The position numbers were made by a program, and so were the translations under genes. The notes under the pieces were generated by a model. That model had not been told where the DNA came from. It saw nothing but the letters and a program-made list of their open reading frames with translations, and did not search any database. From Anaeramoeba flamelloides (lineage: Eukaryota > Metamonada > Anaeramoebidae), in NCBI GenBank assembly GCA_027625915.1, contig JANTQA010000063.1, forward strand, positions 1,302,001-1,366,000: 64,000 nt of DNA, given 5' to 3'. Of the stretch, positions 11,149 through 22,450 are shown in pieces (positions within the stretch are counted from its first letter, which is position 1; each line of letters starts with the position of its first letter).

Positions 11149-12259
11149 TCAAAATTATTAACACACCAAAATTCAATTTTTGAAAAAAAAAAAAAATTAT
11201 TTAATCAATTCTCGAAAAAATACAAAATTAGAACCATTTACTAATTTAAATGTTAATAAATACTTATAAATAACTTAATACTCACAAAACAATAAATAAA
11301 CAATTATCAAAATAAATAAATTAAGGGTGTGTTAAAAATTTTGGAGAGAGAGCAAAACAAAAAAAATGAATTGTTAATTTTTTTTTTAATTCTATTAGAA
11401 ATAGTGGTCTATCAAATGGTTATAGACCATCAACTGATTTCATTTGAGTTCTTCTATTTTGGGAAACTCAACTTTAAATATGCCCCTACAACTCAAAAAG
11501 CACTAAAAAAGTAAAATTGATCAAATACCTTCCATTAAAAAAATTAAAAAAACAAAATGAAAAAATAAAAATAAATCAAGTTTCAATTTAATTTTTTCTT
11601 GAAAACATTTTTTGCCAAAATGATAAGTTTCAAAGTTGAAAACAATGTATATTTTTATATAAAGTATTTTATTTTATCTCATTTACTTAAACAAATTCTA
11701 AATTATGAAAATTTTATTTTCACATAGGGACTAATTTGGTCTTCAAATGTTTTTTTTTGTTTTCAAATGGTAAAATTAAAAAAAAAAAGTCCAACTAAAA
11801 AGATACACTCTCTTGAAAAATATTCTAATTTAATACATTAACTTATTCTTTGATTTCAAAATCATCTCAACCTCAATTTTTCCAAAAAAAAATAAAAAAG
11901 TGCACACTAATTTCAAAAAATATTTTTGATAACAAAAGGTTGTGAGTGTTTTTATTCTAAAAAATTTTATTCCAGTGATTAATTGAATTAAGTTATAAGC
12001 TAGATTTCGAAAAATATTAATCAGAAAAAAATAGTGCTTGATTTTATTAAGGACTTATAATATCAATTTTTGAAAAAAAAATTGATTGAAAAAACAAGTT
12101 TGGTAATCATAAAAATCAAATGAAAACAAAACACAAAAAATGAAAAAATGGTATACATATTTTACAAAAAATCAAAAATATTTCGAAATAGAATTAAATT
12201 GTATTTTTGTAATTTTTTGGAATGTTTTAACTGTGTGGAAGATTTTGAATTTTGGTTTA
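11149..12259 (+). mobile_element. MITE family A, copy 3, split by an insertion
   Basis: The left part (11149-11478) and right part (about 12061-12259) follow family A in order, starting TTCAAAATTATTAACACACC and ending TTGAATTTTGGTTTA. It sits almost directly beside copy 1 in the same orientation. The middle (about 11479-12060) is foreign. Its ends, TATGCCCCTACAACTCAAAA and the complement of AAGGACTTATAA, are only weakly inverted, so its class is unclear. Confidence 0.65.
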
Positions 12260-13914
12260 TGTGATTAAACACAATAATTTTTTTTATAAATACTATCTTT
12301 TGGGTATGAAATTTTTTAGATTGAAACATTAGGAAAAATTTATTCAGAAAATTGAATATTTTTGATATTTCCAACGCAACTTTCAACCGATTTATTTAAT
12401 AAAGGAGATCCAAATTATTTTTGTTGATTCAATAGAATATAATATAATGGATTATTGGGTATGAATGTTCACTTGAGGATTGTTGTTTATTTGTTGTAAT
12501 TTCAATTTTTCTTTTTGATTAAAATACAACTTAATGTTTACTATCCTTGAAATATTGAAAAAATTATCTTATAAGTTGCAAAGGAGAATTGTTATTTTGA
12601 TTCTTATCTAAACAATCTTTTATTCCTTCATAAAAATATCTTCAAACTTATTTGTATTTACCCTCTTCAATTCAGATTTCAGAAAAAATAAATAAATTGC
12701 TAAAAATTACTTTTTATAAACTACTATTAAAATTCCATTAAAGTTTAAGTTAGATCAGATAAGAACCAAAAAACAATTTTCCTTGTACAATTCAGATAAT
12801 TTTTTTTTTTTTCATTTTTTAGGGAATGCAAACCTTCGGGTCTAACAATATTAAATGTGACCAATTTGTACTCAAAGTTTGTCTTTCCACAAAAAATCGG
12901 ATATTTTTAAATTACACTTATTTTGATTAATAAAATCTAAAGAAGAATAATAATAATTCGAATAACTGTGACCAATAAACTCGAGACTCAAGAACATACA
13001 ACCCTAGCTTTCAAAAAAAAAAATAACTTACTTTTTTATCTCCTTGCTCCAAAACAACATCCAATTTACTACTCAATAATATATCTACAAACAAATTAAA
13101 AATTTCTTGATGTTTTAAGTAAATTTTAAATTCCTAATGAAATTTGTTTCAAAATTTTTTGTAATTTTCACAATTTTTAAGAAATTTATTATTTTTTTTT
13201 CTGAATAATATTTATAATTAACAGTATTTTTTGAGATGATTTTTCCAATTCTATCCCTTTATTTTTTAATTTTCTTTTTTAATTGTAAAACTCGAAGAAA
13301 CCAACACCATATTTCGTTTTGTTTTATTGCTGTTTTCTTGGATCATTTTATGGTTTGCTCTTTTCTAAAAAAGAAACATGACTTTGGTTTTTAAATACCA
13401 GTTAAACAAGTTTATGTAGGCTACTTAAATACATGCATTCCCAATTTCAAAAAATACAGTTTTTTAAAAAAAGTTTCACAAGATCTTTCAGAACAACAAT
13501 TAAAATTTTTTTAAAAAAAAATATTTCACTATAACCTTAATTTCAAAAATACAAAGCCAAATAATCTACACTATATTTTTACCTTCTTTTGAAAAGCTTA
13601 AATTTCTTCAATTTGAAACAAAATATTTTATTTTTGTATAAAACAACAGATTTAATTTTCTTCAATCCGATTTGTTGTTGTATTGGTAATCCTCAATATT
13701 TGACAAAGTTTTAATTTTGTAATTAGTAAAAAAAAAAGTAAATAAAAACCTGAAAAATTTTTTTAACAAAACAATTAAATTAAAATTTATTTTTTAAATA
13801 TTGCAAAAACAAAAAAATGTCCATTAATAAATTCAATTATTTAAAAAAAAAAAAAAAACAAGGATGAAATAAAAACAACTATTCAATAAATAATAAATAA
13901 AAGAAAGTCTGTGT
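12260..13914. other. Gene-free AT-rich stretch
   Basis: Downstream region of the PAS-RGS-DUF547 gene. No gene, RNA or recognisable repeat is seen. It contains several A or T homopolymers of 10-15 bp. Confidence 0.4.
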
Positions 13915-16900
13915 TTAACAAAGACCGAATGCCCGTTTAAAGTTTAATCTTATCTGCGTGGATATGATAACTTTTAATGAATTTAATTCATAAAAATATA
14001 AACTAAAGGGGTCATTAAAGGTAAAAAATTTTCTGATCCATAATAGAATTTGCGATTTGTTGTTTCCAAAACTCTTTTGATTCTTTTCAAATATTTCGGG
14101 CAAAAATATTTGATTATATTCGGGTTCAATTACCATAAAATTTTCTAAAAAATCTTTTGTGGTTTTGGATAATTGCCGATCAATGTATTTTTCATAATAA
14201 ACGGTTAAGAGCGGAGATTCCTTGGTAATATTAATTAAAGAAAAATGAACTTTGGGATCGATTTTTTCAAATTTAAACAATTTTAAATTATTTGAAATGG
14301 AATAATTAGAGGAAATTGATGATTTCATAGCAAAAATGCCAAATTTAATATCAGCCAGAGTAAAAATTGTTCCACCAACATTATATTTACTTAAATACAT
14401 AAATTTTTCCAAAGATATTAAATCGCATGGGTGGTTATTCTTGATTAAAGAATGAACAAATAATAAATTATAAAGATTGATAAAAAAAGTTATTTTTTTC
14501 TTTTTATTATGCTTCTGAAGTCTGTTTAAATCAATTCTTTGTAAATCCTTAGTCAATTTTGCAAACCTTGAAAAAGCTGTTGTTTTTGATAAGTTTTTCA
14601 AATTAATATAATTGTTACTAAAACTAATGTTTGCCTTCAATATATCAATTAATATTGTAATCAATTCGATGACGATTGAATATCCACCGATTTTTTTCTT
14701 TTGTTTTGTCTTCTTCTTCTTACTTTCCACTTTCATTTTCTTGTTATCATTTTCTTGGGTTTTGTCTTTAGAACACCCGACATTTAAAATTTTATTTCTT
14801 TTTTCTTTTTTAATAAATTTTAAATCGAAGTTTGTCTTTGTTTTTAACTTTGTATTATTTTTTTGATCGCTTTCTAACAATTGAAAAAATAGATTATCAG
14901 ATCTAAATAATTTATAAAAATGGATCGAAATAATTTTTTCAAATTTTTGCTTAATGCCATCAAAAATATTTCTATTTCTATTTGTTTTTATATTTGATTC
15001 AATCTTTTTGAATTGCAAATACGGAAGATCAATTGAAAAAATACTAGTTGGTTTTAAATAAGTATCAAATATATATTGAATTATTTTTTTTGAATTCTAT
15101 TGTTATTATTGAAGAATAAATTTATTAATTTTAAATATAAATATTAACATTAAATTCTGAATAGAAATAATTTTGAAATTTAATTCAAAGATGGTTATTA
15201 TAAAAGGGCCACAGCAAAAAATATTTAAAATACTTTTAATTTATTTCCCCTTGAAAAAAAAATAGGAATTTTCCTTTTCTTAAAATAAAATCTATCATTA
15301 TAAAAAAAAATTATAAACTTGGAAGGAGTATTAAAAAAAAAAATGAGTGAAATTTCCAAGTTGATAAAAAATTAAAGTTTTAATACAGTGATTTGTGTTC
15401 CACTCTTGGGGGCACCGTTAAGGTTTTTTTTTTAATTCTTGTTTTTGTTTTGAAAATCTTCGATTTTATTCTATTATTTTAAAATTAAAAAAAAAAAAAA
15501 AACTAACTACAATGGAATACCAATTATTAATCAAAGATTGTGGAATTTATATTTATTACAGATAATCCCCATTTTTTTATTCATTTTTGCCCTTCCTGTG
15601 AATTCTGGGGAAGTGTCATTAAGTGCCGTGGAGTGGAATCAGTGTGGTGCTGAGTACCTAGTATTCCCAGAGTTAAAACGAATCGGGTAAAGAAATTATT
15701 TGATTAGCCTCAATTCTTTTAAATTTTGGAAAGCCTAACCAATAATGAATACGTTTTTAATTTGGTCACATAAATGATATTATAATTTTTTATTTTAATA
15801 CTTTTAATATTTTTCTTCTCCTTTTTTATATTTTGATAAATTATCTTTAATTTTTCCTTTATCACAATAAAGAAATACATGAATAAAAAATCAAAGTTTA
15901 CAAGCTATTAATCCATGAAAATAATCAAATAATTCCCACTGCACTAAATAACTTTTTAATGGAAAATTATATATTCAAGTCTGCAAATTAAAAAAAATAA
16001 ATTATATAATCCATATCTTCTTTACAATAAATTTTAATCTATTTGAAGATTTTTTATATATTTTATTGTAGCTGAATAAGAGTTTCTCGTTGGGTAATAG
16101 ATTAACATTTGATGATAAAAGCTGTTTAAAAGAATCCACATAACATGATGTTTTTTTTTTTTTTTTTATTATTATTATTTGTCTTGAGAAAGACTTCTGC
16201 TCTGGAAACAATTATTTAAAGTTTAAAAAACATCCCATATACATATTCTTAGTTAATAAAGATTAAACACAGTCTCCAAAAATAAACTATTTTTCAAAAA
16301 TTTTGACTCACTTTATAATGTTAATGGGGGTTGTTTTGAGGGTTTATTACAGTATTCTTTACAAAAAATATTTTCAAATTTTTGGATCAGAATCATTTTT
16401 TCTAATTGTGCAAATTTTAGTTTTGCTTTTTCAAATTTTTGTTTTTCTTTTTCTTTTTCTTTTTTTTTTTTTTAAAAAAGATCATGTGGAAAAAAAAAAG
16501 AGATCTTCGAAAAGACAAATAATCACTAAGAAAATTTCGACCATGTAATGTCTTTGAAAATGGATTTAATTATTAGCAAAAAATCTTGTTGTTCAACTTT
16601 TTTCAGTGAAAGTTCAGTAATAAAAAATCCGTAATGCTCATTTCAAAAATTGTGACTCACTTTTTTTTAGTTTTTGGTTTTATTTTTTTTTAATTTTTAA
16701 TATATCAGGCTTTTATAGATTTAGAATGACTTGAAAGAGAATTAAAAATCGTATTTAGTTATCAATTGTTCTTGAATACTAAAGGATAATTTTTTTTTTC
16801 AATTTATTATTTCAGGTGAGTCACACTTTTTGAAAAATAGTTTACATTTCTTTGTATTTTTCTTTCATCATTTGAATTATATTTTTATCAACTTTCGGTA

Positions 16901-17687
16901 AAATATATAATCAATATAAATAACTATTTTTAGTATCATATCTTTTTTTGATATTGGTAATTATATATAAACAATGGGCGAATTCTAAACATAAAAATAA
17001 ATACAATCCAAAGATAGTGGGTATTTTCCATAAAATGTGAAGAAAAAAAAAAATTAAAGTTTATTCTTACCATTTCTTTAATTTTTTGGTTTATTTGCAT
17101 ATATCCTTGATAAAGTATTTTTAATATCTAAAAAAGAAAATTCCCAATCTAAACCAGAAATAAAATTTTCCAAAATAAAATTCAAATTCCCTTTCTCCCA
17201 TTCCAAGATTGATCTTTGAAATTAATTTTTATTTTTTCCTGTTAAATTTACACTCTAAATTTATTTTGAGATTAACTGTGAAAAAGTATTGATTTGATAA
17301 CAACTTCAAGTATTTATAATTTGGGCATGACTTTGTTGAATCAAATTTTCTATTTTTATTTTCTATTTTCTATAAAAATAAAAAAAGTTTGAAATGCTAT
17401 TTTTGAAATGTACTTTCCCCAATCATATTTTTTTTTAGGAATTTGATATTTTTTTTAAAAAAAGAAAAGATTTTGAATTAAAAAAAAAAAAATTACATCA
17501 AAAATGTTCAAAAAAATCCCTTTTTCATCATTCCAAGATTGATCTTTGAAATTAATTTTGATTTTTTCCTGTTAAATTTAAACTCTAAATTTATTTTGAG
17601 ATTAACTTTGAAAAAGTATTGATTTGATAACAACTTCGAGTATTTACAATTTGGGCGTAACTTTGTTGAATCAAATTTTCTAATTTA

Positions 17688-17725
<38 letters not shown>

Positions 17726-20700
17726 CCCAGAAATGCTATTTTTGAAATGTACTTTCCCCAATCATATTTTTTAGGAACTAGTTATTTTTTTTAAAAAAAA
17801 AGGATTTTGAATAAAAAAGAACTAATTATATCAAAAATGTACAAATTAGGTACTTTATTTTCTAGTTTTTTAATTTTTTTTTTGATAGATAATTTTAACT
17901 TTCAGATCAACGCGTTAACCTTTCAGGAACCACATTAAATGTACCTAAATATTATTCAATTTTATGGAAAAACTTATTTTTCAATAAATTCAAAGGTTTG
18001 TGTTTAATTTATAAATTATTTTTTTGTAAAAGTATATTTTAATGAAAATATTTTTATTAACAAATAGTTATTTCTTATTTGTACTTTTGAAAATAAAGTT
18101 ATAAAGAGAGAAATTTCAAGTGCTAATATATAGGACTAACAATAATACATTGGGGGTATTAATATTGATTTTTCTCTATTTGTATCCTTAATAAAACATT
18201 TTTTTTTTGTAAATTTTTGATACAAATGCAAATTAAAATAAAATAAGATATTAAAAGAAGAGAAAAATTCGACTAATTCAACAATTTTGAGAATATATAC
18301 AAAATTTTATATGATATTAAGAATTTAATAATTTACTTGTTAATTATTATTAATATTTTTATTATTATTATATCTATTATTTCTTCGTTATATTATTTTG
18401 ATAAAAGTTTTCTTAGTTTATTTCTTTCACAAAGTTAAATATGGGTGTCTCGAAAAATATAGTTTTTTTTTTTTTCATAAAAAACTGGTTTTTTGATACA
18501 TATTCTAGCAAATACAACTATCTAGAAAATAGGTATTTGATGAGAAATCTCTAACTTTAGAGACACAACAATTTATAATTGTGTTCTAAAAATAAATAAT
18601 AAATAATAATTTTAAACATTGATAAATAATTTTATTGTATTCTTATTCGGTTAAAAGTCCTCTTTAGTTATAATGTAAAGTTTTCCATCAAAAAAAAATT
18701 CCAAATTATTCTAAATAAAAAAAAAACAATACATAAGAACGATTCAAGGCATTTTAATTATGTTTCAAGGGTTACTAACTGCTGGCCAAAGTATATATGA
18801 AGTTAAATTAATACAAAGAATCCAAAAATGATGATTTACCTTGTTTGAATAATATTTCTTAAAACGTTGAACGTCCAAATAAAATAGAAACGACTCGGAA
18901 AGTTTTCTTTTTGATAAAAATTCTAAGTAAAATAGTATTGAAAGTGGGTGCTTTAATATTTCTGCAAATTTATCAAAATTCGTAATCTGCTTCATTTTTT
19001 TCATCCGAAAAGCGTCTTTCCTTGAAAGCAAAGGCTGAAGTTTTTGACCCCTAATTTATTGAATTGCATTTTTGTTAAATATATTAAATTATTTGTTTTT
19101 TGAAATAAATATTAGATAAAAAAAATGTTTAAAATTATTATTCAAATAATAATAATAATAATAATAATAATAATTACAAATTTCTTTTTTGAACCGAGAT
19201 ATTATCCCCGCGGTTGGAGTTTGGTTCCTCTTCTTGGTTAGCTAACGAGTTTGCAAATAAATTTCTAATATTATCTTGTGATTGGTTTTTTAATTTATTA
19301 TGATTATCTGATTCTTTCTTTTTTTCAAAGAATGAAAATGTTTTTCGATGCTTTCCAGCGCGCCTCTTTATTTCTGGTGAGAAAATTATATCCTCTTCCA
19401 TAAAAATTTGATATTTTGACTTTTTAAATAAAAAAATTAAACAGGGGTATAAATACATATATAAATATTAGTTTCATGGAGATTGTTTAAAAGAACAAAA
19501 AAAAAAAAAAAAAAAACTTTAGAATTATTAAAATTTTCTTAAATGGAAAAAATAGAAAATGGAGAAGGGGGGTTGAAAGTCCCTAACAACCGATTTTATA
19601 ATTATTTGTTATATTTTCCTAAAGTTACAAAAACCTTTTAGGTGTAATTTTTAATAAAAAAAAAAAAAATCAGACTTGTGCTTTAAAGAATCACTAATTT
19701 TCATACAAATCATCTAACAATTTTAACATTTTATTTTAATAATTTGAAATATACACCCACTTACATATTTGACTATATATCTCCCAAATAATCAAAAGGG
19801 TGGAATTTATCGCATTTATTTGGGGTGTTTGGGATATTCCCGAAAATACCCGAAAATTTTTTAACCACATAAAAACACGTTATGGACAACTTCTATGAAA
19901 CACTAGTGTCAATATACTCGGTTTAACGGTAAAATAACCATTTTACTTTCAGACAAATTTTTTTTTTTTTGAATTTTCTACTTTAAGCCCCTCTAAAGAG
20001 TTTTTGTTGCCTTTTGTGTATTTGTTGATACTTATTAGGATAAGTGTAAATGTATGTTTGGGTATTGGGTTTGGTATGTGTTGTGCTAGGTTTGGTACGG
20101 TGTGTGTTTGTGTGTTTTGATTAAACGAGTTCCTTTTATGGAATGGAAAGTTAAATAACGATTGGCTTGGGTAACCTTGTGTAAGGTATATGTATTGTAT
20201 GATTAGATATTAATCTGTTATTTTTGGGATTTATTCCAGATTACAAAATTATGGGTTATGATATACTATTAGAAATTTTCTTTACAAAGTACATTTTCTC
20301 TCATTTAGTAAATACCATTTCGAAATGATCAGAAATGTTACAGTCATCCAAGATATCAATCACTTTCACACAAAATGGGTTGAATACTATTTCCTAACAT
20401 TCAAATTTTTTGAATTATGATATTTTGAAATGAAAAAAAAAATTTTTTTTCTAAAATAAAATTCCAAATTTACCTTTAAGCTGGGTATATTAACACTGGG
20501 GTTTCTTAGAAGTTGATCAAAAAGTGTTTTTATGTGGTTAAAAAATTTTTGGTTTTTTCGATTTTTGGGTATTTTCGGGAATATTTGATAGATTCATCTA
20601 TTTGTAAATATAGATTAATTAAGAAATAAATAGTAAAAAAAAAAGCTTCTCGAAATGATTCTGAATAAATGTCAAAAAGAATTAACTAACTTATGGATTT

Positions 20701-22450
20701 AAAAATATTTTGTTACATGATATTTCTTCCGTAGTGGAAGGGTATAAACGAGATTTAAATATTCAAAGGTATCCAGAAATAATTATTATTATAATAATAA
20801 TAATAATAATAAAAATAATAATAATAATAATAAAAATAAAAATAAAAATTAAAAAAAAAATAAAACAGCAAAGGATAAACTTACGAAATCATTATTCTGT
20901 TTTTGAATTGATTCGTTTGAAGTCAAACTCAATTGTTTGATACCTTTACAATCATCATTATTGTTATCATTATATTTGGATTGGGTGATAGCTGCGTTTA
21001 GAAAGGCATGCGTTATCAACGATATCAAAAGGTTATGCTTTCTATGTGTTATCTGCTTTTGATTAGAATCAATTTCACTCAAAAGAAAATTCTTTTTTGA
21101 TAAGTAATTTGTGAATTGCGGCTTTTTGGATATACCATTGTAATTTTTTTGATATAATTTTTTGAATTGCAATTCATTTTCATTGAGAGTAATATTAAAT
21201 TGAACTAAACTTTTCTCTAATTTATCTTTTTCAATCGTTTTTTTTTTAATACTGCTAAGGTACATTTGATATCTAGGTATGTCGTGGCCAGAAACTGATC
21301 TTGAAATTGTTTTTTTTAAATTGAATTTGCTTTTATATTCAATATTTTTCAATTTTTGGATATATTTTCCAGATTCTATTTTTGTTAATTTTTTGATCTT
21401 TTGTCTTTCAAACAAAGATGAATTGATCTTTTCAATTTTTTTTTCAATCCGGTTTTTTTGATTTATTATTCCTTGGTTGAGACGAAGCGTTTTGTTGATC
21501 ATGTCATGGTATTTAATACTTTTTATATGGTCTTTTGTTTTTTTAAAGTTTTTGTTCAAGTTAATAATATCTTTGTGGATCTGTACATTCAATTTGTTAT
21601 ACTTTATAATTTGCGCTCTTTTTTGAACAATCCGAGAGGCATTTTGGTTTTCAGAAATCCAGATTTCAAAAATTACTTCATTGTGAATTAGGATCGGTAC
21701 CACACCAACATAGCACCATAGTTTTTTGGTGTTGTATTTATTTTGGAGATCCTTCTCGGCAATTGCTCTCAGATTTGGAAAAATTTGTTTTTCTTCTTGT
21801 TCTTCTTCTGAATTTTCAACAAGATCATCTTCTTCAGACAAAATTGTGGCACCAACACCAATTTCTTCCAAAAAATTATCAAAATGATTAATTCCCTTAT
21901 TTGTGTTCACTTTTTGGATTCTGGGTTGATCATTTCTTTTGAGCATTTGCTCTTTTTTTTCTTTTAAATTATTATTAAAATTATTGTTATTTTGTATTTC
22001 ATCATCATCATCGTCATCGTCGTCATAACGTTCTTCTTCCGAATTTGAAGTGCTGTTGAAATTGGAGTTCTTGAACAAAAATTTTGAGTTTTTTTGGTTT
22101 TCCAGTTCTGTTTTGCGAGTGGGCAAGGGGGTTCGAAAACACCATACTAGATCTAAGTTTTTGTGCTTCCGAAATTGTTTGTCTTGTGACAATTCTTTTA
22201 AAAGTTCGCTAGTGGATGCGCTGTATTGCGGCTGATCAATTACACACAAGTCAGAGAATGGACGATCATTTATAATTTGGTAGTCTTCTTCAAAAAGTTT
22301 GCAGCCTGATCCATTAACGTGAGTGATTATTCCTTTTTGGTTGACGTAGATTATTGGAGTTACAGACTTTGATGTATTTAGCACCCTTCTTTTAAAGGAA
22401 TTTTTTTTGAATTTTAAACACGACTCTTGAGAAACCAAACCGTTCCCCAT
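13915..22450 (-). CDS. PAS-RGS-DUF547 signalling protein, four exons
   Basis: Exons are 22450-20885, 19419-19178, 19050-18840 and 15096-13915. All junctions are GT/AG (donors GTAAGT, GTAATT, GTAAAT) and all phases agree (0, 2, 0), giving 1066 aa. Residues 1-7, MGNGLVS, form a likely N-myristoylation signal. PAS: TPIIYVNQKGIITHVNGSG at 31-49, continued by KLWCYVGVVPILIHNEVIFE at 243-262 after a roughly 130-residue acidic/Asn-rich insert. A coiled coil spans about 272-475. The RGS domain (about 628-748) is cut by intron 3: KHPLSILFYLEFLSKRKLSE and YLDVQRFKKYY lie in exon 3, IIQYIFDTYLKPTS and FRSDNLFFQLLES in exon 4. The RGS half implies GAP activity on a G-alpha subunit. DUF547 (about 810-1030) shows FFINLYNLLFVHSL and KYNVGGTIFTLADIKFGIF. 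Its function is unknown. Introns 1 and 3 carry MITEs H and B. Not resolved: small extra exons inside the long introns. Confidence 0.85.
15380..15690. repeat. Dispersed repeat O, copy 1 (intron 3 of the PAS-RGS-DUF547 gene)
   Basis: It resembles 30905-31145. Shared order: poly-T after TAGG/AAGG, an AT-rich stretch, CTAAC with CAATTATTAATCA, then TTTATTTATTA, then CCTGTGAATTCTGG / TCCAGTGAATTATGG, then GAGTACC / AAGTACC. It includes AAGTG-based words like the 10-bp repeats at 41147. Confidence 0.5.
16283..16844. mobile_element. MITE family B, copy 2 (complete)
   Basis: 562 bp in intron 3. The left end is TAAACTATTTTTCAAAAATT followed by TTGACTCAC. The right end is the near-complement, GTGAGTCACACTTTTTGAAA then AATAGTTTA. 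The inverted repeats are about 30 bp. TA at both tips fits a TA target duplication. Other copies are at 1501-2660 and 45666-46277. Confidence 0.85.
17205..17775. repeat. Tandem duplication, about 250-bp units, with an (AT)n tract
   Basis: 17205-17455 and 17525-17770 are close copies in the same orientation. Both contain TTGATCTTTGAAATTAATTT, TTGATTTGATAACAACTTC and TGCTATTTTTGAAATGTACT. The second unit holds an (AT)n microsatellite at about 17692-17719 in place of the first unit's T/A-rich stretch. Both lie in intron 3 of the PAS-RGS-DUF547 gene. Confidence 0.8.
19144..19173. repeat. (AAT)n microsatellite
   Basis: About nine units of AAT lie in intron 2 of the PAS-RGS-DUF547 gene, starting just after the GTAATT donor (read on the minus strand). 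A second run of AAT/AATA units lies at about 20785-20860, just past the donor of exon 1. Confidence 0.8.
19830..20592. mobile_element. MITE family H with long terminal inverted repeats
   Basis: About 760 bp inside intron 1 of the PAS-RGS-DUF547 gene. The left end reads ATATTCCCGAAAATACCC then AATTTTTTAACCACATAAAA. The right end is the complement, GTTTTTATGTGGTTAAAAAA ... GGGTATTTTCGGGAATAT, with a short extra stretch. The inner part is relatively GT-rich (20030-20120). A related end occurs at 36087-36150. No ORF is seen. Confidence 0.75.

Noticed and set aside
17525-17700. Minus-strand frame LENLIQQSYAQIVNTRSCYQ with a faint RGS-like spacing, first taken as the missing end of the RGS domain
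   Set aside because: The true second half of the RGS domain lies at 15096 and joins exon 3 in phase. The other tandem copy of this sequence has a stop in the same frame, so it is chance.
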